Shown: in pieces, positions 1 to 7,585 of the stretch | How the letters are laid out: every line of letters starts with the position of its first letter | Numbering within the stretch: the first letter of the stretch is position 1 | NCBI GenBank assembly: GCA_934630495.1 | Contig: CAKTVW010000053.1 | Span: forward strand, 1 to 11,184 | Direction of reading: 5' to 3' | DNA from: an uncultured Oscillospiraceae bacterium | GTDB lineage: Bacteria > Bacillota > Clostridia > Oscillospirales > Oscillospiraceae | Length of the DNA: 11,184 nt | Notes under the pieces: generated by a model | The model's database searches: none | What the model was told of the DNA's origin: nothing | What the model saw: the letters and a program-made list of their open reading frames with translations, nothing else | Program-made: the position numbers and the translations under genes

Positions 1-245
1 TCGGAGGCGGTGATGACTGCAGAGCAGACGCCGCAGGTGACCTTATGGGTTCCGTCGCCGTTGTCCGTGTACTGATAGTCGCTGTGGCCGAGAGCTTCAA
101 GCGTGATCTGCGATTCGGCGATCTCCGTCGTGCAGGCTGCGTCGGAGAAGTACTTGCCGCAGGAACACTTCCAATAGGCAACATTTCCTTCCTCTGTGCA
201 GGTCGGAGCCTTGGCATCCACGCTCAGGACGGCGGAATGGACATG
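1..245 (-). repeat. Cysteine-repeat block 6 of nuclease A, cut by window edge
   Basis: Residues about 2350-2430, following an Ig-like stretch. It begins HVHS rather than C-x-H. The first unit has WKCSCGKYF in place of CxxC; the second is TDNGDGTHKVTCGVC. The gene is still open at base 1. Confidence 0.75.
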
Positions 246-3200
246 GCCGTCCGCGCTGACCGTGACGGGAAGCACGGCGGTATAGGTGCGGTAGTTGCTG
301 TAGCCGTCGGCTGCGTAGGTGTGAAGCGTAACGCTGATGGTCGTTGCGCCCTCCGCACCTGCGAGAACATCGCCGTTTTCATCGACGAGCACGATGTTTT
401 CATCGCCGCTCTTCCATTCAACGGAAGCGACCGTACCGCCAAAGTCAAAGCGATAGCCAAGCGTCGTCTCTGCGTCCGCCTTCAGCCCCAGAGAGTGAAT
501 GACCTCATCATTCTCGGTGAGCTCCACCACGTCAGCAGTGAAAATATAGAGCTTTGTGCTGTTCGACTTGCTATCGGCAAGCTCAAAGCGCTGCGCGGAA
601 GCATTGTAGGACAGATACTTTTCGCTCTGCTCGACAAAGATGGTGAAATCGCTGTTTGTATATGCCTTTGCAAGCGTGAACAGGCCGTTGTTGCCGGTCG
701 CGGCAAAATTCAGGCTTGCGCTGTTGAGGTGCAGATAGTTTCCTTCGCCGTTGCGGAAGCCGAGGCCCGTCGCCGTGGCGGTGTAATTCGAAGTCTCGTA
801 ATCGGGGACCATCTTCGCAACTGCCAGCTCGGAGCTGACCGAAGCGGCCGTGCCGCTGACGCTGATCTCGACGCCGCTGAGGTAGGAACCGGCAGCATCC
901 GTGCCGAGTGCATAATACTTGCCGTCGGCTTCGGCGACAATGATAAACTGACCGACATTGGCAAGCGCGGTATCATAGCTTTCAAAATCGCTTGCGGTGA
1001 GCTGCGTGTAGGACTTTACGACCGGAGCCGTCAGACGCGGCAGGACCGTTGCATTGCCCCATTCGTCACAGCGGGAGCACTTGTAATACATCAGGCCTTC
1101 GCTGTCAACCGTCGGAGCGAGATAGTGATCGGCGTCGTCATGGGACGGCTCAACGGAGAAGTCGTGGCCCTTGGCGGGCGTGATGTTGCTCATTTCACTG
1201 TAATCACAGCGAGAGCAGGTAATCTCCGTATAGCCCTCGGCGGTGCAGGTCGCCTCAACGGTGTTGTAGGCGTAATCATGGCCGAGTGCCTTGATCGTCT
1301 CGTTCTTCGTCTCGGCGCAGAGCGAACAGGTGTACTGAAGCAGACCGTCGGTCGTGCAGGTCGCGGCGGTCTTGACCGTGCCCGTGCCCCAGTCGTGATG
1401 ACATGTGCCGAACTTTTCGTAGAGGAACACCTTGGTATAGATGCTCGTGCCGTAGAAGCGGAACTGCTTGGACTGCGTATTGAACTTGAGACTGTAGCTG
1501 CCGGTGTTGGCGATCACGGCGGATGCATCGCTGTTGAGCGTTACCGTATAGTCGGCGGCTGTGGAGCCGGTCGCAAAGCCGTTTCTCGCATCCTTGAAGC
1601 TGAACCAGTCGGCAGCGGCGTTCATAATGTTGCAGCCGTTGCTGCTCGGGACGAGATTGACGGCACAGCTGTCCGGATCGGCGACGCAGATCGTGCTCAT
1701 GTCGTCACTGTAGTAGGTGCCGACCAGATAATTGCCGGAGGCGTCGTTCTTACCGTCAAAGACGTAAGCGCCGTCGGCCGCCTGATAGACGATCAGGTAT
1801 TCGCCTTCCCAATTCTCGGGGGCTTCCTTGACAAGCACATACAGGGAGGCACCGCAGACGGTGCAGACACCGTTTTCAAAGCTGTGCTCGGTCGCAGGGA
1901 TCTCCTCGGTATAGCTGTCGGCGCAGCGAGAGCATGTATAGGTCATTTCGCCTGCTGCGGAACAGGTCGCTTCCTTGGTGACCTCGGAAACGTAGTCGTG
2001 TCCGAGCGCCTCGATCGTCTCGATCGTCTCGGCACCGCAAAGGGTGCAGACGAGCTTCTGCGTGCCTTCCTCGGTGCAGGAGGCGGCGGTCTCAACGGTC
2101 GGATCGCCGTTTACATGGGCGGAAACCGTGCTGTAATCGCAACTTTCGTTGGCGCAGCGAACGGTATGCGTTCCGTCGCCGTTATCCGTGTAGGTCAGGT
2201 CGGTATGCTCGCAGGTTTTCTGCGGTTCCGTGGTGAAATGATAGATCGGGTTGCTTGCAAAGAGGCGGATCGCGTAAATGTTGCTGGGCATGGTCTCCGA
2301 GCCGTAGTAGGTCTCGCCGTAGCAGGAGAAGAAGCCGCTGTAGTTGCCGCTGTTGAACAGGACGGTATTGGCCGTGTAGGTGCCGCAGGCCGTCATTTTA
2401 ACAAGGTTCGCCGTGCCCTCATAGAAGGACAGCGTCCAGCGGGCGGCATCATCCGCGACGGTGGTCAGCGCGATGTCGTTGCTGCTTGCGGTGTTCGTGC
2501 AGGAGGCAAGGTAGTAGTCGTTATTCTCTGCATCGGTCAGATTGCTGAGGAAGCGGAAGGTGCCGTCCTCGAGCTTTTGCAGCGTAAATACCTGTACGGA
2601 AGAAGCATCCGAGAGCGTGATCTGATCGTTGGAGACAGTGACGTTGGCGCCGCGAAGCTTCAGGCCGTTGTCGGTGAACTGTGCCATGGCCATGGTCTTG
2701 CTCTGCCACTTGCCGTCGTTGGCGATGACGACCTCATAGCCGTCGGAAAGGATGCTGAGGTCGGTGACCAGACGGTAGGTGTTTTCGCCGCCGAAGGAAT
2801 CGTCGCCGACATAGGAATACAATGCGTTAAAGGTGACGTTTTCGCTGACCTCATAGGCAGCACCGGCCTCGTAGGCGGTGACCGCATCGGTCGTATCCTT
2901 GACCGTGCCGACCGTCCAGCCGGCGAAGACATAGTTCTGCGCGGTGGCCGTCAGTGTGCCGTTCGGGGTCGGGAGGGTGATGCTCTCTCCGTCCTTTGCG
3001 GTCATATCCGCAATGGCGTCGATGCCCTCGGGCACGACGAAGGAGATCGTCCGGATGTAAACGTACTTTTCTTCCTTGCAGTTCTCGCAGACAAGCTTTT
3101 CATACGCGTCGGTCGTTTCGGCGGTCGTCCAGCTATGGCCGGTCGCCTTGCTCTCGACGGTATAGGTATGGCTTGCGTCGCGGCTGCAAACGTAGGTGGT

Positions 3201-6200
3201 GTGGCCGTCCTCGGTGCAGGTCGCCTTGACGTCCTCGGTCACCTGATAGTCATGGCCGAGTGCGGCGATCTTTTCGGTCTTTCCGGTCTCACAGCGAGAG
3301 CAGACATAGTAGCTGCTGCCGTCGGTCTCGCAGGTGGCGGGAGTAGACTTTTCTGCGTTAAGGACAAAGTCGTGACCCAGCGCCGCAGGCTCGGAGGTTG
3401 TCCAGCTTTCGCCGCAGGTCGGGCAGGTCCATACGGTCGTTCCGGCCGCAGTGCAGGTCGCTTCGGCCGTGACCTCAGAGACTGCATTCGCATGATCGCA
3501 GGCATTGGTGAAGAGATAAATGTCGAAGGTGTAGCTCGTGCCGGAGTTGGTTGCGTTGGAAAGTGCGTAGTTCTTAATGGAGGAGGCGTTGTACATGCCG
3601 ATGCCTCTGGTGCCGTTGTAGAACCAGAAGGTACCGTCTGCTTGACCGTCCTTCGTCAGCCACTCATAGGCGGTCGACTTGACGCTGAGCGTCGTGGAGC
3701 TGGAGCCGACGATGTAGCTGCCGTCATGCGCGACGGTATAGCCGCTGTCGGTGGCCGCGATGTTCCAGAGGTACGCTTCGCCGGAGTTGAGAGAGATCAC
3801 GTCGTTTTCTACTGCGACCTCTGTGGGGGTCAGGCCGCTGCCGATGGCGTAATACGTTCCGTTATAGCAGAACGCCATAATATAATCGGCCCCGGAGGTG
3901 ATCTCCGTTGCGCGGGCATAGCGGACCTTTTCTCCCAGCGCGGGGATGGACTCGGTGTAAGCGCTGTCGCAGCGAGAGCAGGTGTAGGTCTTTACGCCCG
4001 GCTCGGTGGCAGTCGGCTCGGTCGTAACGACGCCGCTGTCGTAATCGTGGCCCAGCGCGGCGATCGTCTCGGTGCGCGTGTCGCCGCAGACGGTGCAGAC
4101 CGAGGTCTTAGAGCCGTCTTCCGTACAGGTCGCGGCGATGACAGTATCCTTGTAGCTGTGGCCGAGTGCGGCAATGGTCTCGACCTTGGTCTCACCGCAC
4201 TTGGTGCAGGTGAAGGTCTTTTCGCCGCTCTGCGTGCAGGTCGCCGCAGTGGTCACGACGCCGTCGTTCCAGCTATGGACACAGACGGAGGAGCCGTTCA
4301 GCGTGGTGTAATAGGTCGTTCCGGAGGAGCCGGACTTGCGGTAGAGCTGGATGGCCTGCTGGCCGCTCTTGTAGTAGCGGAAGCGATTTTGATCGGCCGT
4401 GTTATTGAACTTCAGCGTCGCGCCGCCGGAGCTTTTGATCGTGGCGGTGCCGCTGCTGATCGTGATGGTATGCGTCAGCGCGGTGTCGCTTGTGTTCAGG
4501 CCGTTGCTGTTGGTCGTTCTGCCGATGTACTTTCCGTTCTTGGCGAGAATGCTGCCGTCGGTGCCGATCGTGAAGCTGTAGGCATCGCCCTGTGCCGCGG
4601 AGATGGTGTTATCGGAGATCGTGACGCTCTGCGTGTTTTTCGCAGCATCGAGTGTTTCCAGACTGCTGTCGAAGATCAGGCTGCCGGTCTCATAGACGAT
4701 GAGGTATTCACCGGCAATATCGTCCGGCGTAGAGGTCAGCTTCACATAGTCGCCGCCGCCTGTGCCGACCTGACGGTAGGAATAGAGGGCGATCAGCGTT
4801 GCCGTGCCGTCGTTATAGGTGCTTTCCGCTTCGTAGTAGGTCGGTGCGGTCGCGGAATCCTCTTCCATTGCCGCAGTCGTCCAGCCGACGAATGTATATT
4901 CGCTGCTTGGCGTTCCGGCAGAGGGAAGCGTAATGCCCGTTTTGCTGTTGCCGACGATCGAATCGACCGCGTCAACGCCATCGGGAACACTAAAGGAGAC
5001 CGTGAACGCGCTGCCGGTCGACGGGATCGATTCCGTCTTCTTATAGGAGCAGGCGGTGCAGGTATAGGTCTTGACGCCGTCGGTCGTTTCGGTCGCGGGC
5101 GTCGTGATCACGCCGTCGTCAAAGGTGTGTCCCGCCTTGTCGTTGCAGGACTGTCCGCAAACGGCGCAGATATGCCAGTGACCGGAGGCATCGGATTTGT
5201 AGGATGCCGCAGGCGTATGGGCGATCTTGTCGATCGTTTCGGTTTTCGTCTCGCTGCAAACGGTGCAGGTGTAGGTCTTGACACCGGTCGCCGTGCAGGT
5301 CGCCGCAGTAGTCACGACGCCGTCGTTCCAGCTATGGCCCGCTGCGGGGATCTCGGTGCAGCCGGAAAGGATCAGGCCGCAGTCCGCGCATTTCACACCG
5401 GCGGTCGTGCCCGTCTTGGTGCAGGTCGCGTCGACCTGCGCGACGGAGACGGTATTGCTGTGTGTGCAGGCTTCGCCGATAACGGTGGTGTAGTAGAGCG
5501 TACCGCCGTCGCCGGCCTTGTAGAGATAGAAGGTCTTGTCCGTGCCGTAGCCGCTGCCGGAGTAGGGCCGCCAGCCGCCGGAGGTGTTATAGCTGAGAGT
5601 CCCGACGGAGCTGTTGCTGATCGTCCACTTGCCGTCGGAGAGGGAGAAGCTCCAGACCGTGCCGGAGGTCGTAGAAAGCTCGACCTTCTTTGCGCCGCTG
5701 GAATAGAGTGCACCCTTGCCGTTCGGCGCGGCGATCACGCCGTCGGTGATCGTCCAGACATCGGCATCGGACGGAGAGGCGATGCTGTCGCCGGAGTAGG
5801 TGCTGCCCTCGGTGATCCAGTTGTTAGAAACGGTGCTCTTCATCGCCAGCCCAGTGGAGGCGCTGACGATCACATAGCTGCCGTTCTCGACCGAGGAACC
5901 GGTAAACATCGTATATGTATCGGAGCTGCCGTCTCCGCCGACGGAGTACTTATAGAGCGCGTACAGCGTGGCGCTGCCGGTAACGGTGTAGCTGCCCGTA
6001 TAGTAGGCAGGCTTCGTCGTGACGTTATCCGTCACAGCGGCGGCCCAGCCGAGGAAGGTGTAAGTCTTGCTGCTGTCGGAGGGCGTTCCGGTCGGCGCGG
6101 ACAGGGTGAGCACCGTGCCGCTGGTCGCCGTTACGGAGGTCGGAGCGGTCACGCCGCTCGGAACGGAGAAGCTGATCGTGTAGGTCGCGATCTTGGTAAA

Positions 6201-7292
6201 GATGATCCGGACCGTGCAGTCGGAGGAGGCCTTCACGGTGAAGACATTTCCGTTCTGCGTGACGGTCGCCGTGCCGCTGACGACGGTATAGCCGGTAGCG
6301 GCATAGCCGGTCTTCGGAGTGGCGGTAATGGTGCTGCCGGAAACGGAGACCGTGCCGTAGGAGGTGTTATTGGAGGTCGCGGTGATCGTATAGGAGGCCG
6401 TGCTGCCGCCGGAGGGCGTGGGATAATTCGCGGGGACATCCGCGCCGAGAAGCTTGAAGGCCAGCTCGGGGTAGTCGACAAAGACGTTGCGCACGCCCGT
6501 GATGGACTGGACGGCGTCATTGCGGCCCATTTCCCATGTGTCAACGGGGTCTTCCTCCAGCCACTTGAGCAGGATGTCGCGGCTTTCCATAACGCCGGAG
6601 GCTCCGTAGAAGCTGTCAGTGTTGCCCCAGCGCATCAGATGCTGCAGCATCAGGCGGGCGACGTCGCCGTGCAGGCTCTGCCCGTTGCCGTTCGGATCAT
6701 AGTAGCTCTCGCCGTAGGCGGTGTTGCCGCGGCTGCTGTTTTCGGAGGTCGCCGTCGGGCGGAGCATCATGATGTCGTTCTCATCGGCACCGTTAAGTCC
6801 CTTGCTGTTCGGCCAGGTATGCTCACGGTTCCAGCTTCCGCCCTCGCCCCAGCCGGGGCCGATGGCCACTGCGGAATAGTAAGAGGAGATTTTATCCTGA
6901 TTTTCTTCGCAGTCGGTATAGCGGTAGAGTTCCTTTGTGCCATTATACGAGGTGGTTCTGGTCTGCTTCGCCGCCAGCATACTGTGGATCGCACTGCCCA
7001 GCGCGCTGCTGTAAATGTCGCTTGCGCTGGTCGAGGTGCTGCCGGACTTTGCAGACAGCGTGTCGTAGGAATAGCTGCCTGTGTAGTATTCCTGCGCATA
7101 GGTCGTCAGGAAGGTTGCCGTGGTGTCGCGCTTGCCCCAGTTGTAGACGTAGCTTCCGCTCTTTCGATAGGAAACCTCGGCCGCACTGGAAGGCTCGGCG
7201 GCGCTTGCATGGAAGGTCAGCCCGGAGAACAGACTGAGCACCATCGCAAGCATCAAAAGCAGGGATAGGGATCGCTTTGCTTTTGTTTTCAT
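1..7292 (-). CDS. Giant secreted modular endonuclease I-family nuclease (nuclease A), C-terminus off window
   Basis: Frame open from ATG at 7292 through base 1: 2430 codons, no stop. AGGAG lies 12 nt upstream. Residues 1-31 are a Sec signal peptide (basic start, hydrophobic core, AxA cleavage near 31-32). Residues about 55-285 are an endonuclease I domain: REHTWP with E157/H158, NDIMMLRP at 172-179, SENSSRGN with N185, LHGDVARL at 207-214, EDPVDTWEM at 247-255. By analogy with Vvn/EndA, H158 is the general base and E157/N185 bind the metal. Then follow: a divergent InlB-like domain (about 299-368); InlB B-repeat-like domains ending LYALY/LYSY (about 370-450, 763-839, 1413-1494); beta-rich WxGEYLIVYE-type modules (about 455-592, 849-986, 1121-1262, 1498-1690, 1818-1958, 2092-2251); an Ig-like stretch (about 2257-2349); and six cysteine-repeat blocks. 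Probable role: extracellular non-specific nucleic acid degradation. The family call is strong; the roles of the tail modules are unknown. No anchor or dockerin is visible because the end is missing. Confidence 0.93.
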   Translation of the reverse strand, partial: MKTKAKRSLSLLLMLAMVLSLFSGLTFHASAAEPSSAAEVSYRKSGSYVYNWGKRDTTATFLTTYAQEYYTGSYSYDTLSAKSGSTSTSASDIYSSALGSAIHSMLAAKQTRTTSYNGTKELYRYTDCEENQDKISSYYSAVAIGPGWGEGGSWNREHTWPNSKGLNGADENDIMMLRPTATSENSSRGNTAYGESYYDPNGNGQSLHGDVARLMLQHLMRWGNTDSFYGASGVMESRDILLKWLEEDPVDTWEMGRNDAVQSITGVRNVFVDYPELAFKLLGADVPANYPTPSGGSTASYTITATSNNTSYGTVSVSGSTITATPKTGYAATGYTVVSGTATVTQNGNVFTVKASSDCTVRIIFTKIATYTISFSVPSGVTAPTSVTATSGTVLTLSAPTGTPSDSSKTYTFLGWAAAVTDNVTTKPAYYTGSYTVTGSATLYALYKYSVGGDGSSDTYTMFTGSSVENGSYVIVSASTGLAMKSTVSNNWITEGSTYSGDSIASPSDADVWTITDGVIAAPNGKGALYSSGAKKVELSTTSGTVWSFSLSDGKWTISNSSVGTLSYNTSGGWRPYSGSGYGTDKTFYLYKAGDGGTLYYTTVIGEACTHSNTVSVAQVDATCTKTGTTAGVKCADCGLILSGCTEIPAAGHSWNDGVVTTAATCTATGVKTYTCTVCSETKTETIDKIAHTPAASYKSDASGHWHICAVCGQSCNDKAGHTFDDGVITTPATETTDGVKTYTCTACSYKKTESIPSTGSAFTVSFSVPDGVDAVDSIVGNSKTGITLPSAGTPSSEYTFVGWTTAAMEEDSATAPTYYEAESTYNDGTATLIALYSYRQVGTGGGDYVKLTSTPDDIAGEYLIVYETGSLIFDSSLETLDAAKNTQSVTISDNTISAAQGDAYSFTIGTDGSILAKNGKYIGRTTNSNGLNTSDTALTHTITISSGTATIKSSGGATLKFNNTADQNRFRYYKSGQQAIQLYRKSGSSGTTYYTTLNGSSVCVHSWNDGVVTTAATCTQSGEKTFTCTKCGETKVETIAALGHSYKDTVIAATCTEDGSKTSVCTVCGDTRTETIAALGHDYDSGVVTTEPTATEPGVKTYTCSRCDSAYTESIPALGEKVRYARATEITSGADYIMAFCYNGTYYAIGSGLTPTEVAVENDVISLNSGEAYLWNIAATDSGYTVAHDGSYIVGSSSTTLSVKSTAYEWLTKDGQADGTFWFYNGTRGIGMYNASSIKNYALSNATNSGTSYTFDIYLFTNACDHANAVSEVTAEATCTAAGTTVWTCPTCGESWTTSEPAALGHDFVLNAEKSTPATCETDGSSYYVCSRCETGKTEKIAALGHDYQVTEDVKATCTEDGHTTYVCSRDASHTYTVESKATGHSWTTAETTDAYEKLVCENCKEEKYVYIRTISFVVPEGIDAIADMTAKDGESITLPTPNGTLTATAQNYVFAGWTVGTVKDTTDAVTAYEAGAAYEVSENVTFNALYSYVGDDSFGGENTYRLVTDLSILSDGYEVVIANDGKWQSKTMAMAQFTDNGLKLRGANVTVSNDQITLSDASSVQVFTLQKLEDGTFRFLSNLTDAENNDYYLASCTNTASSNDIALTTVADDAARWTLSFYEGTANLVKMTACGTYTANTVLFNSGNYSGFFSCYGETYYGSETMPSNIYAIRLFASNPIYHFTTEPQKTCEHTDLTYTDNGDGTHTVRCANESCDYSTVSAHVNGDPTVETAASCTEEGTQKLVCTLCGAETIETIEALGHDYVSEVTKEATCSAAGEMTYTCSRCADSYTEEIPATEHSFENGVCTVCGASLYVLVKEAPENWEGEYLIVYQAADGAYVFDGKNDASGNYLVGTYYSDDMSTICVADPDSCAVNLVPSSNGCNIMNAAADWFSFKDARNGFATGSTAADYTVTLNSDASAVIANTGSYSLKFNTQSKQFRFYGTSIYTKVFLYEKFGTCHHDWGTGTVKTAATCTTDGLLQYTCSLCAETKNETIKALGHDYAYNTVEATCTAEGYTEITCSRCDYSEMSNITPAKGHDFSVEPSHDDADHYLAPTVDSEGLMYYKCSRCDEWGNATVLPRLTAPVVKSYTQLTASDFESYDTALANVGQFIIVAEADGKYYALGTDAAGSYLSGVEISVSGTAASVSSELAVAKMVPDYETSNYTATATGLGFRNGEGNYLHLNSASLNFAATGNNGLFTLAKAYTNSDFTIFVEQSEKYLSYNASAQRFELADSKSNSTKLYIFTADVVELTENDEVIHSLGLKADAETTLGYRFDFGGTVASVEWKSGDENIVLVDENGDVLAGAEGATTISVTLHTYAADGYSNYRTYTAVLPVTVSADGHVHSAVLSVDAKAPTCTEEGNVAYWKCSCGKYFSDAACTTEIAESQITLEALGHSDYQYTDNGDGTHKVTCGVCSAVITAS
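1038..1403 (-). repeat. Cysteine-repeat block 5 of nuclease A
   Basis: Residues about 1964-2085. It opens with C-H-H and has CSLC, CSRC and CSRC. The last unit contains DADHYLAPTVDSEG followed by YYKCSRC, matching DADHYLAPTCTDSG and YNKCSRC at the right end of nuclease B; here the first Cys of the unit is replaced by Val. Confidence 0.8.
1842..2213 (-). repeat. Cysteine-repeat block 4 of nuclease A
   Basis: Residues about 1694-1817. It opens with C-E-H and a TDNGDGTHTV stretch leading to CANESC, a Cys pair spaced by four rather than two residues. CTLC, CSRC and a final CTVCGASL follow. The TDNGDGTH unit recurs at the window edge in block 6. Confidence 0.8.
3057..3500 (-). repeat. Cysteine-repeat block 3 of nuclease A, with one atypical unit
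   Basis: Residues about 1265-1412. It opens with C-D-H. CPTC, CSRC and CENC are present. One unit reads CSRDASH (residues 1369-1375), so the second Cys is absent and a His follows three residues later. The block runs directly into the third InlB-like domain. Confidence 0.8.
3933..4283 (-). repeat. Cysteine-repeat block 2 of nuclease A
   Basis: Residues about 1004-1120. It opens with C-V-H and has three regular units with CTKC, CTVC and CSRC, the first two ending IAALGH and the last IPALG. The last unit has lost its first Cys (TEPTATEPG). Its first 15 codons are nearly identical in DNA to part of block 1 (see the 45-bp repeat). Confidence 0.8.
4234..4278 (-). repeat. 45-bp direct repeat, copy 1
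   Basis: Identical to 5293-5337 except for one base (g versus a in gcagtggtc/gcagtagtc). It encodes HSWNDGVVTTAATCT. The mismatch is synonymous (ACC versus ACT, Thr). This is the clearest DNA-level sign of recent duplication or gene conversion between cysteine-repeat blocks. Confidence 0.85.
5013..5474 (-). repeat. Cysteine-repeat block 1 of nuclease A
   Basis: Residues about 607-760. It opens with C609-T-H and contains four CxxC pairs (CADC, CTVC, CAVC, CTAC). Units follow the pattern TC-T-x2-G, then YxC-x2-C, then E-x-I and a GH or AH end. One unit is a variant with GHWHICAVCG, adding extra histidines. Three Cys plus one His per unit suggests a small metal site or disulfide-held fold. Confidence 0.8.
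5293..5337 (-). repeat. 45-bp direct repeat, copy 2
   Basis: Partner of 4234-4278, inside cysteine-repeat block 1 of nuclease A. Codes the same 15 residues with 44 of 45 bases equal. Confidence 0.85.
6438..7130 (-). other. Endonuclease I (beta-beta-alpha-Me) catalytic domain of nuclease A
   Basis: Codes residues about 55-285. The family signature NREHTWPNSKG sits at residues 155-165 and the helix asparagine at 185 (SENSSRGN). The C-terminal part (EDPVDTWEM, then RNVFVDYPELA at 268-278) matches nuclease B almost word for word. The usual D-x-H-H-L-x-P stretch is DIMMLRP (173-179), lacking both histidines, and the usual KGDVAR is HGDVAR (208-213). The core catalytic residues seem intact, so an active enzyme is expected; the altered residues may shift metal or substrate preference. 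Confidence 0.9.
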
Positions 7293-7304
7293 GGGTGGGT
7301 TCAA

Positions 7305-7309
7305 CTCCT
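7305..7309 (-). promoter_or_regulatory. Ribosome binding site of nuclease A
   Basis: AGGAG on the minus strand, 12 nt before the ATG at 7292. The spacing is longer than optimal but no better start lies nearby, and the signal peptide begins exactly at this ATG. Confidence 0.7.
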
Positions 7310-7346
7310 ATTCTATTTCTTCCCTTTAGTGGGGATGATTAGAATA

Positions 7347-7375
7347 ATTATATCACAGCTTTTCCCAGAAAACAA
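7347..7375 (-). promoter_or_regulatory. Sigma-A-type promoter for nuclease A
   Basis: The minus strand reads TTGTTT (7375-7370), a 17-bp spacer, then TATAAT (7352-7347) preceded by TGA, an extended -10. The -35 is weak (3 of 6) but the -10 is perfect. Transcription would start near 7340, giving a leader of about 48 nt that contains a weak TCCC/GGGA hairpin ahead of the ribosome site. Confidence 0.65.
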
Positions 7376-7585
7376 TGATGAATTTGTGAAATTCACCCGA
7401 TTTTTTCCCGCTTTTCGGAAGAAAACGACGTCATTCTTTTGTTCGTCAAAGTGCTTAATTTTCCGCTAACGTCTTGTGCGCAATGACGAACTTTAAATTG
7501 CTTTTTCAATGCTTTTGCGTCTAACGAACCTCCTGTTGTTCTTTTCCGTGACATACGATTTTTCGCTCTGTCCATGCTCGGCGGT

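Noticed and set aside
1..5474. Spaced repeats as a CRISPR array
   Set aside because: The repeats are in-frame coding units of uneven spacing with protein-level conservation; there are no constant direct repeats with unique spacers and no cas genes.
45..7268. 2407-codon plus-strand reading frame as a gene
   Set aside because: It lies in register opposite nuclease A, which has a signal peptide, ribosome site, promoter and recognisable domains; the plus frame has none and its protein is a low-sense mix of R, G, A and V.
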